Below, in pieces: positions 1 to 9,100 of a DNA stretch of 64,000 nt (the first letter of the stretch is position 1; every line of letters starts with the position of its first letter). The translations under genes were made by a program, and so were the position numbers. The stretch comes from Gordonia oryzae (lineage in GTDB: Bacteria > Actinomycetota > Actinomycetes > Mycobacteriales > Mycobacteriaceae), in NCBI RefSeq assembly GCF_003797185.1, contig NZ_RKMH01000014.1, forward strand, positions 1-64,000, in the 5' to 3' direction. The notes beneath the pieces are model-generated. The model was not told the origin of the DNA. It worked only from the letters and a program-made list of their open reading frames with translations, and did no database searches.

Positions 1-372
1 CTGGTCACCGACGCGTTGACGATGGCGATCACCCATCGCCGGCCTGCGGCCGGGGTGATCTTTCATTCCGACCGCGGTACCCAATACACGTCGAAAGAGT
101 TCGACGCATTCTGCCGGAAAAACAAGGTCCGACGCTCTCTGGGGCGTATCGGGATTTGTTACGATAATGCTGTATCGGAATCTTTCTTCGCCTCGTTCAA
201 AAAGGAATTGGTCCATACCAAGCCGTGGCCCACGATCGAACGAGTCAAGTCCGAAACATTCGATTGGATTGAAACCTACTACAATCGCAAGCGCAGGCAT
301 TCCACACTGAACTATTCGACGCCCGTGGAATACGAGTTAGGATATAGGAGTCCGGCGGAACTCTCCGCTTAA
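1..372 (+). CDS. IS3-family transposase (OrfB), C-terminal part, cut by the window edge
   Basis: This is the C-terminal half of a DDE integrase-type transposase, and the reading frame is open from base 1, so the true start lies outside the window. The second catalytic Asp sits in the motif HSDRGTQY and the catalytic Glu in SESFF, exactly 35 residues later, giving the D-35-E spacing of retroviral-type integrases. The tail YNRKRRHSTLNYSTPVEYE is typical of IS3-family OrfB, which joins cut element ends to target DNA. Lys, Ile and AT-rich codons are more frequent than in the neighbours, as expected for a mobile gene. Whether the element is intact cannot be told because OrfA and the left end are not visible. 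Confidence 0.93.
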   Translation: MVTDALTMAITHRRPAAGVIFHSDRGTQYTSKEFDAFCRKNKVRRSLGRIGICYDNAVSESFFASFKKELVHTKPWPTIERVKSETFDWIETYYNRKRRHSTLNYSTPVEYELGYRSPAELSA

Positions 373-376
373 ACCG

Positions 377-401
377 TGTCCACAAAAGCGGGAACACTCC
401 A
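377..401 (+). repeat. Probable right terminus of the IS3-type element
   Basis: Five bases after the transposase stop the sequence begins TGTCCACAAAAGCGGG and ends in CTCCA, giving the TG...CA ends usual for IS3 elements. The left inverted repeat is outside the window, so the call rests on position and end dinucleotides only. Confidence 0.35.
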
Positions 402-559
402 GATCAACCTGTACACCACTCCGAAGGACTTGACCCGACGTCGTGCACCGTCCACCCCGCGCACAACGACGGTGCCTGCCAGTCGTCATCGCTCAACTCA
501 CGCAAGAAGACCGCAAAGCTGCGACGCTCAGCCTGGGCTAGATGCCGGACACTCAACAT
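402..559 (-). pseudogene. N-terminal remnant of a TIGR03083 / mycothiol-dependent maleylpyruvate isomerase-like protein
   Basis: Read on the minus strand from the ATG at 559, the first 41 codons give a recognisable N-terminus of the DinB-like TIGR03083 family, with the hallmark SLCAGWTVHDV ending near base 437. After that the family pattern stops, a foreign stretch of about 35 bases leads to a stop, and the IS3 terminus follows. The start overlaps the stop of the upstream dehalogenase-like gene by a few bases, so the two were probably one translationally coupled operon before the insertion. The 402-436 stretch matches neither the family nor the IS3 end and may be the tip of a second insertion sequence. 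Confidence 0.6.
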
Positions 560-1446
560 GGATCGACTCGGCCAAGTTCGGCCGACCACTCAACGATCGC
601 CGCAGCGAACTCGTCCGGGGCATCGGACGCGACGTAGAGGCCGGCGCCGTCGACGATGACCGTCCGGTGATGCGGAAGCGCCGCCTCCAGTCGCCTTCTC
701 TCGACATCTCGGAACACCCGGTCTGCACCGCCCCACAGGATGAGAGTCGGCAAGTCGGAGACGTCGCCGAGAGTCGACTCGACGGCGGTGAAAAACTCGC
801 GGCTCGCCGTGATGCAGCGGGGCAGAATTGCTGACCCCCGTCGCCGCCGGGGAGTGTCTTGAGCTCGTCGATAGTGCGTCATCTCGGCCTCGGTGGGCGC
901 GCGGCGCCGGTGGCCGGCCGGAACAAGGAGATCGACGACAAGGCCGAAGCGGTGTGCCAGGGCACGAAGCGGATAGGAGCCTGCAATGCGGGAGAACGCT
1001 TCGAAGTAGAAATCTCCATTCGTTGGCCACGCCCAGGTGTCGGCAAGAACCAGCCGATCGAATGTTCCCGGATGACGCCGCTCGGCCCCCAGTCCAATCG
1101 GTCCACCCCAGTCCTGGGCGACGAGCGTGGCACTCTTGATGCTCAGCGCTTCGACGAACGCGGCAACGACATCGGCGTGCTCCTCGGGCCGAAAGCGGTA
1201 TCCAGGTTTCGCGGTGGACAGGCCAAAGCCCGGGTAGTCCAGGGCGACGCATCGGAAGTTGCCTCGGAGAATTCGGATCACATCGCGCCACAAGAACGAC
1301 CAGGTCGGATTTCCGTGGAGCATGAGCAGGGTCGGCCCGCTCCCCTCGTCCACGTAGTGGACTACATTGCCATCGATTTCGACGAACCGGCTGTCAAAAG
1401 GAAACAGCTCGTCGTCGACCCAAACGGGCCGTTCTCCAGCGGTCAT
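553..1446 (-). CDS. Haloalkane dehalogenase-like alpha/beta hydrolase lacking the catalytic histidine
   Basis: The 297-residue protein has the full length and layout of haloalkane dehalogenases, which cleave carbon-halogen bonds through an Asp nucleophile. HGNPTWSFLWR (residues 44-54) carries the halide-binding Asn46; AQDWGG supplies nucleophile Asp112 and halide-binding Trp113; LWGGADRVF carries a likely catalytic acid. The catalytic His is expected in a GAGHY-type motif, but here the protein reads GAGLYV with Leu270, a one-base change from a His codon. The enzyme could therefore trap its substrate as an ester but not release it, or be inactive. The downstream coupled gene is truncated by an insertion, so this locus may be decaying. 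A sequencing error at that codon is an alternative. Confidence 0.85.
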   Translation of the reverse strand: MTAGERPVWVDDELFPFDSRFVEIDGNVVHYVDEGSGPTLLMLHGNPTWSFLWRDVIRILRGNFRCVALDYPGFGLSTAKPGYRFRPEEHADVVAAFVEALSIKSATLVAQDWGGPIGLGAERRHPGTFDRLVLADTWAWPTNGDFYFEAFSRIAGSYPLRALAHRFGLVVDLLVPAGHRRRAPTEAEMTHYRRAQDTPRRRRGSAILPRCITASREFFTAVESTLGDVSDLPTLILWGGADRVFRDVERRRLEAALPHHRTVIVDGAGLYVASDAPDEFAAAIVEWSAELGRVDPC

Positions 1447-1849
1447 GGTCGGCCTCCCCCATCTTCAGTGCTCACTTTATATTCTCAAGTATTGATTATA
1501 CAAACAAGCTAGAACAGCTACTCGAAGTCACCGACAGTACTGTGGGTTGGCGCGAGCACTGGATGTCGTCGATGACGGCGGAATCTACTGAACGTCCATC
1601 GAGCGCTCCGGGGACCGGCTCGTGAGCTCGCGGCGGCGATGATCCTGTACCCGCCGAACAACTTGATCGTGCGCCTGCCACTGCCAGCGCGACACTGATC
1701 GAAGTCCTCACGCGTATGGATCGAGCATCGCTGGCGCGTGAAGCTGCTCTGCGGATTCCGTCGGCTTGGACGACATTGCCTGCACGGATCATCCGCGAAA
1801 GCTCTAGATCGCCTCGGAGACAACACACCTCACCTTGCGTGGTGACCGA
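1447..1849. other. Gene-free stretch between the dehalogenase-like gene and the FetB-like gene
   Basis: About 400 bases without a supportable gene. The part nearest 1447 is locally AT-rich (around 1475-1510) and probably contains the promoter of the minus-strand dehalogenase-like gene. All six frames between 1510 and 1849 are broken or show unrelated composition; it may be a worn-out coding remnant, but no family was recognised. Confidence 0.5.
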
Positions 1850-2614
1850 TCAGAGCGTTCCGCGGGCAACGAGTTCGGTGGTGACTACAACCGCGAAGGC
1901 GCTTACGACCAGCAACGAGATCAGCACGAACAACTGCATGATCGCCGCAGTGGTGACCGACGCGCCGCCCAAGACCATGCCGACGAACGCGCCCGGAATG
2001 GTGACCAGCCCAACCGAGCGCGTCTGGTCGATACCGGGGATCAGCGCAGTCGCTGCGGCGCTGCGGCTGATCTCCATCCTGGCCTCGCGCGGCACGAAAC
2101 CCAATGACAGCGCGGCATCGACTTCGCCTCGCCGGGTGGTGAGTTCGTCGTGAGCGCGACGGCCCGCGAACGACGTGGTGTTCATGGCACCACCGAACAT
2201 GATTCCGGCAGTGGGGATGATCGCCAGACCAGTGGCCGGGAGCACCCCGAGCGCGACGATGCCGGCCACCACGACGATCGTCGGCACCGCAACCGGCAGT
2301 AAACACCATAACGTGCTGCCAATGGCCCGGATCGGCGCACGACGACCGCCGATCCGGCCGGCCGACGTCGCCGCGGCCACCGTCGCCATGACTGCCACGA
2401 ACAGCGTCGAGGCCCACAGCGTGCCGATCACCACGGCGAGGACTACGGCGATGGCGGCCAGCTGTCCGGCTGCCCGTATGGCCGCAATCACCACCTGCCG
2501 CGTGTGTCCGGTGGCGCCGAAGTAGTTCAGCAGTGCTGCGCCAACCACCAGTACAACCACCACAACCCCGAGCACCGGTCCGATCCGCACCACCGCATTG
2601 CCGACATCGTTCAC
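1850..2614 (-). CDS. FetB/YbbM-type (UPF0014) ABC transporter permease
   Basis: A 254-residue integral membrane protein with about seven hydrophobic segments. The stretch with IPGIDQTRSVGLVTIPGAF followed by GMVLGGAS is the signature of the UPF0014 family, whose studied member FetB forms an iron-exporting ABC transporter with the ATPase FetA. It would sit in the cytoplasmic membrane. No FetA-like ATPase gene is adjacent; the neighbours are an amino-acid permease upstream and a gene-free stretch downstream, so the ATPase must be elsewhere or the system is incomplete. The iron role is taken from the family and is not shown by this sequence. Confidence 0.85.
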   Translation of the reverse strand: MNDVGNAVVRIGPVLGVVVVVLVVGAALLNYFGATGHTRQVVIAAIRAAGQLAAIAVVLAVVIGTLWASTLFVAVMATVAAATSAGRIGGRRAPIRAIGSTLWCLLPVAVPTIVVVAGIVALGVLPATGLAIIPTAGIMFGGAMNTTSFAGRRAHDELTTRRGEVDAALSLGFVPREARMEISRSAAATALIPGIDQTRSVGLVTIPGAFVGMVLGGASVTTAAIMQLFVLISLLVVSAFAVVVTTELVARGTL

Positions 2615-2678
2615 ACCTTCATCATTGCCCTACCGGATCGGCGGGCTCCGGTGGACACGTGGGTGCCACCGGAACAAC

Positions 2679-3953
2679 TCAGACTCGAGCTCGACGCCGG
2701 GCGCTGACAAGGTAGACGATCGTGCCGCCCATCAGGACGGCCGCACCGGACACCACCGACGCGACAGGCAAACACACCGCCAGCACAAGCGCACCAATTG
2801 CGCCCACCATGGGAATCACCCGCGGCGGACGCCCCTCTTGGGGCGAGAGCGTCCATGCCGCGGCATTCGCGATCAGGTAGTAGATCAGAACGCCAAACGA
2901 CGAAAAGCCAATCGCGTCACGCACATCCGCGAATCCCGCAACGACGGCAACCACGACGGCCACGGCCACCTCGGCACGATGCGGGACACCGAATCGGTCA
3001 TGAATTGCGGCCAAAGCACTCGGTAGGTGACGGTCACGTGCCATGGCCAGCACGGTGCGCGAGACGCCCAGGAGAAGCGCAGCAAGCGAACCGAGCGCTG
3101 CGATCGCAGCTCCGAACCGCACCACCGAGACCAGCCAGTCCGCGTTGACCGACCGAACGGTGTCGATAAGCGGAGCCGTCGCCGACGCCAGCCCCGCTGG
3201 GCCGAGAGCCGCGAGTCCGGCCACTGCCACCGCCGCATAGACGATCAAACTGATACCGAGTGCGATCGGAATGGCCAGTGGGATAACGCGTGCGGGGTCA
3301 CCGACCTCCTCCCCCAAGGTGGCGACGCGGGCGTACCCGGCGAACGCGAAAAACAACAACCCGGCAGCTTGCAGTACCTCTCCGACAGAAACATCGTCGA
3401 CAAGGGCAAGGCGGGCCGGGTCTGCCGACGACGACACTGCCACGCTGACCACCACCGCGGCCAGCACGGCGAGTACCACCGCGACGACGACCCTGGTGAG
3501 AAGAGCTGATTTCTGTATGCCGCGGTAATTGACTGCGGTGATCGCGACCACGGCTGCGACAGCTACGCCGTGCATATGGCTGGGCCAGAGATAGCCACCC
3601 ACAGTCAACGCGATCGCCGCGCACGATGCGGTCTTACCAACGACGAAGCACCAGCCGGCCAGGTAACCCCAGAAGGGTCCGAGACGGTGCCTGCCGTAGA
3701 CGTAGGTGCCGCCCGCCGCCGGATACCGAGCGGCGAGGCGGGCCGACGACGTCGCGTTGCAGTACGCCACGCTTGCCGCAATCGCCAGACCGATCAACAG
3801 TCCCGACCCCCCAGCCGCCGCAGCAGGGCCCATCACGACGAACACTCCCGCGCCGATCATCGACCCCACGCCGATCATCACCGCGTCGAACAAGCCAAGA
3901 CCGCGGCGCAACCGAGGACCCGAATCCTCGACATCCGGGTTCTCCGGCGTCAT
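2679..3953 (-). CDS. APC-superfamily amino acid permease
   Basis: A 424-residue protein with about twelve membrane segments. The N-terminal GLFDAVMIGVGSMIGAGVFV is the classic first-helix motif of APC transporters, where the unwound GSMIGAG segment binds the substrate amino group. The motif YPAAGGTYVYGRHRLG in the next helices is also typical. It should import or exchange an amino acid or amine by proton coupling; the substrate cannot be read from sequence. The gene lies 64 bases upstream of the FetB-like permease on the same strand and could share its transcript, but no functional link is evident. Confidence 0.88.
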   Translation of the reverse strand: MTPENPDVEDSGPRLRRGLGLFDAVMIGVGSMIGAGVFVVMGPAAAAGGSGLLIGLAIAASVAYCNATSSARLAARYPAAGGTYVYGRHRLGPFWGYLAGWCFVVGKTASCAAIALTVGGYLWPSHMHGVAVAAVVAITAVNYRGIQKSALLTRVVVAVVLAVLAAVVVSVAVSSSADPARLALVDDVSVGEVLQAAGLLFFAFAGYARVATLGEEVGDPARVIPLAIPIALGISLIVYAAVAVAGLAALGPAGLASATAPLIDTVRSVNADWLVSVVRFGAAIAALGSLAALLLGVSRTVLAMARDRHLPSALAAIHDRFGVPHRAEVAVAVVVAVVAGFADVRDAIGFSSFGVLIYYLIANAAAWTLSPQEGRPPRVIPMVGAIGALVLAVCLPVASVVSGAAVLMGGTIVYLVSARRRARV

Positions 3954-4156
3954 ACCCGCTCCCTGAGCTCGACAAGATCACCGAACAACAGACTCATCTA
4001 CAGCGTGAACATGCTCCCGTCGGGGCCATCAACGACAGATGAACAGCCGATCACCATGTGGCCGGAGCCGATCGCCGCACGACAGACCCTCGGGCGATGG
4101 AGTGCAAAAGCGTTCAACTTCGGCAAAAGCGTCCGATGCCTGACGACGCCAGTAGC

Positions 4157-4185
4157 ACCTGGCGCCGCAACCTGGCGCCACAGGT
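4157..4185 (-). terminator. Possible hairpin terminator downstream of the 4200-4841 gene
   Basis: TGGCGCC at 4160-4166 pairs with GGCGCCA at 4174-4180 around a 7-base loop, with further partial pairing outside. It starts about 20 bases past the stop of the minus-strand gene. There is no T-run, which is common in high-GC actinobacteria, so the call is tentative. Confidence 0.35.
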
Positions 4186-4199
4186 TGTCGAAGACGATC

Positions 4200-4841
4200 T
4201 CACAGTCGTAGCTTCGACCATTCAACATCGGAGAGCGTGGCAGGACCACCCACGGTCCAGGCCCACAGCAACTCCGGAAGACGATCGGCATCAGTGATCG
4301 TGGCGAAGTGACGATCCGCGGAGCCGTCTCGGTATTCCAGATCGAAGCGCCCGTCGTCCCTGGCGCGAGATTGCACGTACACCTCCGTGTCGCGTTCGAT
4401 GACGATGTATGGCTCGGGTTGCCCCAACCGGTCGACCAATTCTGTCAGCATGCACGCGCTGAGCAACGGGAATCGGCCAAGGTTGCCATGCGCCACCGAC
4501 ACAGGAACGGAGTGCTCGGTGGCGATGTACAGATTCTCCTGCGGGTCGTAGACATCGAAGCCGTGGTCAGCAGCCAGAGGTATCACCACCATTCGGCTTT
4601 GTACGACATCCCCCCACGAAGCAGTGACATAAACACCCGACACCATCGGCTCGGGTGTTTCATGTTCGATTCCACGTTCACGCTGGCCTTCGACAATCTG
4701 GGTGACCAGATCCGTGAGTGGCGATCCCATCGAGTGAGCGCAAGTATCTGGATCGGTCCCGAAGTCCACCTGCATTGCCTGTTCAGCCGACGCAGCATCG
4801 GTGGCCAAGTGCCACGGGAGAACGTAGAGGTCGTAGCTCAC
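4200..4841 (-). CDS. Hypothetical protein
   Basis: A 213-residue soluble protein that I do not recognise. I start it at the GTG at 4841 because the sequence AAGGAAG lies about five bases upstream and the product then begins VSYDLYVLPW, a convincing first beta strand; an ATG further upstream would add 31 residues of poor composition. The protein is rich in acidic residues and predicted strands (for example GVYVTASWGDV and EPYIVIERDTEVYVQ). There is no signal peptide or membrane segment. It lies alone between the amino-acid permease and a methyltransferase, with no operon partner suggesting a role. Confidence 0.65.
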   Translation of the reverse strand: MSYDLYVLPWHLATDAASAEQAMQVDFGTDPDTCAHSMGSPLTDLVTQIVEGQRERGIEHETPEPMVSGVYVTASWGDVVQSRMVVIPLAADHGFDVYDPQENLYIATEHSVPVSVAHGNLGRFPLLSACMLTELVDRLGQPEPYIVIERDTEVYVQSRARDDGRFDLEYRDGSADRHFATITDADRLPELLWAWTVGGPATLSDVEWSKLRL

Positions 4842-4955
4842 TGGAACTTCCTTTTCAGCATTGGGATTCGGCATTCGACTGTTTCGCTCGAGGAGAAAAT
4901 GATCTGGCGATCTGGGCCACCGCTCGTGGAGCACGCAATGACTACCCGACAGTGA

Positions 4956-5567
4956 CTACCCAGCGCCGGGCTTCGGCCAGACCAGTGCGTACCGGAACAT
5001 CGCCAGCCTCCGAAACTGCACTGCCGGCAACTGTTCTCGCGCACACCGGCGTACCTCGGAATAGGAGTGCGGCGGGGGCCATACGATGGGTGCTGAGTGC
5101 TCCCAATATCCGAATCGCCACGACAGCCAACGATGTTGGAGCATTCCGACCAGGTCGAGCACGTAGTCGGTAGGCCGTGCGGAGTAAGCCAGGCCCACGA
5201 CCGCAACAACGCCCCCAGGTGCAGTGAGGTCCGCCAACCGCAGGAGACCCGCTCGGAGGTCGGGTAGCTGGTGAAGCGTTGCCACCGACGCGACTACATC
5301 GAAGGTCCGCCCGAACGGGCAACTCATCACATCGCCGCGTATCCACTCCACCCCCTCGGCTTCGCCTCCTGCCCGATTCAGCACTGCGGCATCGGCGTCG
5401 ATCGCCGACACGTCGTCGAGCCGTTCGGACAGCTCGACGGCCAGAAGCCCGTCACCGGTCCCCACGTCGAGAGCCGTTCGCGCATGCGCGGGAAGCGCAT
5501 CAAGGATCACCTGGTGATAGTGGATGTTGTGATTCCACCTTCTGCGACCCGGCTCGGTGCGCGACAC
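4956..5567 (-). CDS. Class I SAM-dependent methyltransferase
   Basis: The 203-residue protein carries the Rossmann-type SAM site: TALDVGTGDGLLAVEL is motif I, SAIDAD places the acidic residue that binds the ribose, and DVVASVATLHQLPDL matches the motif IV region. The substrate is unknown; the family covers small molecules such as lipids and quinones. I place the start at the GTG at 5567, giving VSRTEPGRRRWNHNIHYHQ, because the frame upstream is rich in Arg and His with no family likeness. The GTG has only a weak ribosome binding site. The next gene upstream is a broken hydrolase on the other strand. Confidence 0.75.
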   Translation of the reverse strand: MSRTEPGRRRWNHNIHYHQVILDALPAHARTALDVGTGDGLLAVELSERLDDVSAIDADAAVLNRAGGEAEGVEWIRGDVMSCPFGRTFDVVASVATLHQLPDLRAGLLRLADLTAPGGVVAVVGLAYSARPTDYVLDLVGMLQHRWLSWRFGYWEHSAPIVWPPPHSYSEVRRCAREQLPAVQFRRLAMFRYALVWPKPGAG

Positions 5568-5665
5568 GTCTCGACGATAGCAATGACGGGCCCGGGAACG
5601 ATGAAGTGCGTGGTCGGGCCGAGTCGGTATCGGCATCGTATCCGCACGAGGTTTGGAGGACCACG

Positions 5666-5850
5666 ATGCCTGTGACGCGATGCCTTTGACACTGTACTTC
5701 GAGAAGCACGGCGACCCGGCGGACGGCGGTCGTCCTGGTCCACGGTGGCGCAGGCTCGATAGCGACCAACTGGGGGCACATGATTCCCGCGCTGGCCAGT
5801 GCCCGCCCTCGGCATCGGCGTCGAAGTCCACGGTCATGGCCACACAGATG
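5666..5850 (+). pseudogene. Frameshifted alpha/beta-hydrolase remnant
   Basis: A ribosome-binding-like GGAGG precedes ATGs at 5666 and 5680. From 5680 the frame reads MPLTLYFEKHGDP; a second frame from 5723 reads TAVVLVHGGAGSIATNWGHM, the oxyanion-hole strand and loop of an alpha/beta hydrolase; a third frame near 5808 reads LGIGVEVHGHGHTD, resembling the next strand and its usual QGHGxT motif. One protein N-terminus is thus spread over three frames, and the remainder to about 6080 is not recognisable. Either indels inactivated the gene or the assembly has errors here. It is divergent from the methyltransferase gene. Confidence 0.55.
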
Positions 5851-6093
5851 CCAAGAACCACCACATGCACGTCCTCACACCTGTGCTCGTCGAAGTCGTC
5901 GGCGCGCAACATCGTTGAACCCCGAGCGATCACGATGCCACCGCTACCGAGGTCGAATGCCCGGAACGCATCGCGGCCGTCGTGACGGCGGCGGTACCCG
6001 CGGCCAGACGGTTGAGTCACTGTCGATTTCAGGATGCAGACAGACACCCGCAGCTCACCCGTGGATCACCCAAGGCCCGTGAACCGGACGACA

Positions 6094-6131
6094 CGACCCC
6101 GCCGTCACCGTAATCGGTAAGGGCGGGGTCG
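6094..6131 (-). terminator. Hairpin terminator of the acetyl-CoA carboxylase gene
   Basis: CGACCCCGCC (6094-6103) pairs perfectly with GGCGGGGTCG (6122-6131), and ACCG/CGGT pair inside it around a TAAT loop. It starts 22 bases past the stop of the minus-strand carboxylase gene, as expected for an intrinsic terminator without a strong U-tract. Confidence 0.65.
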
Positions 6132-6153
6132 CGGCCTCGAACGGAGTGGACGC

Positions 6154-9100
6154 TCAGGAGGTCGCCATGCGGTCTCCCGCACCGGCCCAGACGGGGGTGC
6201 TCTCGATGGCGGCGATGATGCGCGGACGCAGTTCCGCGGCGTTGATCACCGCGTCGACCGAACCAACCTCGACGGCACGTCGGATGCTGTGCACCGAGTC
6301 GAACTCGGCCGCGAGTTCGCTGATCTTCTCCGCACGCACCGACTGACGGATGTCGGCGAGCTCGGCGTTGATCGCGGGACGGTCGCCACCCGAAGCCTGC
6401 GCGAGACGGGCCTCGACCTCACGAACCCGCACGTCGGCGGCCGTACGCTTGCCCACCTCACCGGCGAATACGACAGCGGCCGCGGGTGCACCGCCGAGGA
6501 CAGACGCGAACGACCCGTCGATCGCGAGCACGGTCATGTTGGGATTCAACGCCTTCGAGAACACCACGAACGCGCCGCCGTGGTAACGCGAGATGACGCA
6601 GAAGACGATCGGTCCACGGAAGTTGACGATCGCCCGGCCGATCTCGGCACCGTACTCCAACTGCAGTTTGCGCATCGATTCCGGCGATCCGTCGAAGCCG
6701 GAGAGGTTGGCCAACACCACCAATGGACGGTTGCCGCTGGCCACGTTGATCGCCCGCGCCGCTTTCTTCGACGACTGTGGGAACAATGTGCCTGCGGTGT
6801 AGGTGTCGGGCCCGTCGGTCGGCTTGTAGCCGCGGCGCTGCACCTCTCGGGACTCGATGCCCAACAGACACACCGGGATTCCGCCAAGATGGACGTCGCA
6901 CACCACCGCCGTTTCGGCGTCGGCCATCCCCGCCCAACGCTCGAGGACGGTCTGATCCTGGTCGGCGACGGCCCGCATCACCGTCCGAATATCGAAGGGC
7001 TTCTTGCGATCCGGGTTGTGCGCGGGCGAAAAGATCTGCCCGACCGTGGTGAAGTCGCTGCCGGACAACACATGTGGGTAGTCGGAAATGTCACGGGCGA
7101 CCGGATCGGAGGATTCGGCACGACGCGGCGTCTGCTCACCGGGAACGATATAGGTGTGGTCGTAGTGCGACATCAGCACATCGCGAGCCGAGACGAGATT
7201 GGGCGCCCAGTACTGGGCCTGGCCGTTGGGGCCCATCACCCGGTCGTATCCGCCGATACCGAAGTTGTCCTCCGCGGACACGCCGCCGGAGAAGTCCAGT
7301 GACTGCTTGCCGGTCAACACCATCGCCGAGTCCGGGGTCATCACCAGGATGCCCTTGGTATGCATCAGCATCGTCGACTCGGCGTTCCAGTACGGCTGCG
7401 CACCGACGTTGATTCCGGCGACCACGATATTGATCTCGCCGCCCGCCTGGGTGAACTCGACGACCCGCTTGAGCGCCCGAGCGACCCAGTCCATGTTCTC
7501 GGTACCGGAGTCCATCGAGATCCGGGCACCCGAGGACAACGCGTACCACTCGAGCGGCACCTGCATCGACTCGGCGAGGTCGAGGGCCGCGATGACCCTG
7601 GCGCACTCCGGTTCGGAGAGGGCACCGAGCGACTTCGTCGGATCACCGAGCAGCACCACCCGGGTCACGCCCTGCGGGTACTTGTCGGTGGGAGTTGTGA
7701 TCACGCCCGCGACGATCGCCGCCGAGTTGCGGCCCTTGGGCCGGTCCACCGGCACCAATCGTTGCTCGTCGTCGAGGTCGTACTCATCGAAGGAGCCGAG
7801 CAATCCCACCAGCTCATAGGGGTAGACGGTATTGCGACGCGCGGCGCGTAACACCTTCTGCCGGAACGCGTCGACCGGTTCGATCGGCTCGTCGGACGGC
7901 TCACCGACGATCACGTCGAAGCCGCCAGCGGCGTTCACCGCGAACCGGACAGCGACCTTCGTCAGTTCACCGTTCTCGCGATCACGCTGGCGCGCGATCA
8001 GCAGGACCTCTTCGAGTCCCACCCCGGCGGCGGTGCCGCGGATGTGGTCGGCAATGGTCTGCAGGTTGTCGCGGGCACCGTCGATCGGCGGCCAGACGTA
8101 CATGACGATGCGGTTGGTGGTCGAGGTCAGGTTGGAACGGCGTTGCGCACGACGGATTGAGTCGACGCAGGACGAGAGGATGCTCTCGGCACGAGGCAGC
8201 GTCAGCAGTTTGCCGTCGGTCTCGCGCAACGCGGTGAGATCGCGCACCTGGGCGAAGGCGATCAGCCGCTCGTCGGACGGATTCTCCTTGGCCACACAAT
8301 GGAACAGGTAGACCTCCTCGTCATCCGCCGACGGCAGACGCGTGAGGTCGAACTTGCGCAGCCGTTCCATCTGCATCCGCTGGGCAATATATGGGTGCAG
8401 CCCGCGGATGAGGCGCTCCTCGGCCATGCCCGTCGACGACGGCCGGAACGTGAAGTGGTGATGCATGAGCGCCTCGTTGCTGCCGGCCACCGCGATGGTC
8501 AGCCGGTGCACCTGCTGCGGCAGTGAGGCCGCGGAGATCCGCTCATGCAATGCATCGGCCATGGCGTCGAAATCGCTGGGCTGCTCCTCCCACGAGAGGT
8601 AGATGTCGGCGTCGACCGAGACCACCCCACGCGCCATCTCGGCGAGACCACAGAGCACCGTGCCGAGCTCGTCGAACCGGACTGCGGCCGAGACGAGGCT
8701 CAGGCCATTGCGCTCGGCGATGACGAAGCTCGCACCGCCGAACTCCTGCACACGGACCTCGCGCAGGCCCTTGTTGCCGTAATAGCGGCGGGTCAGCACC
8801 TCGAGCATGACCGTGTTGTCGGCGATCCCTCGAACCATCCGCTGGCCGAGCAGACGAACCAGCGGCTCGGTGGAGCGGACCATGTCGGCGATGTGCTCGT
8901 CACGGTCGGCGGCGGCGGGATTGGCGTCGAGGTAACGCAGGTGTTCGCGCAGCTCGCCATACACCCGGGCCCGGTTACGGCGCAGCAGTGGCTGGCCGTA
9001 CCAGGAGTAAACGACGCCACGGGCGAGGTCGGCGATCGCCGGGAACCGCAGCTGCGTCGCGGAGACGAGCTTGTCGAGAGCGACCCCGACACGGTCCTGC

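Noticed and set aside
3998..4291. 97-codon minus-strand frame between the permease and the hypothetical gene
   Set aside because: It overlaps the 3' end of the better supported 4200-4841 gene, has no family resemblance and contains the hairpin at 4157-4185.
5568..6047. Upstream extension of the methyltransferase frame by 160 codons
   Set aside because: The added part is Arg/His-rich, unlike any methyltransferase, and lies opposite the hydrolase remnant.
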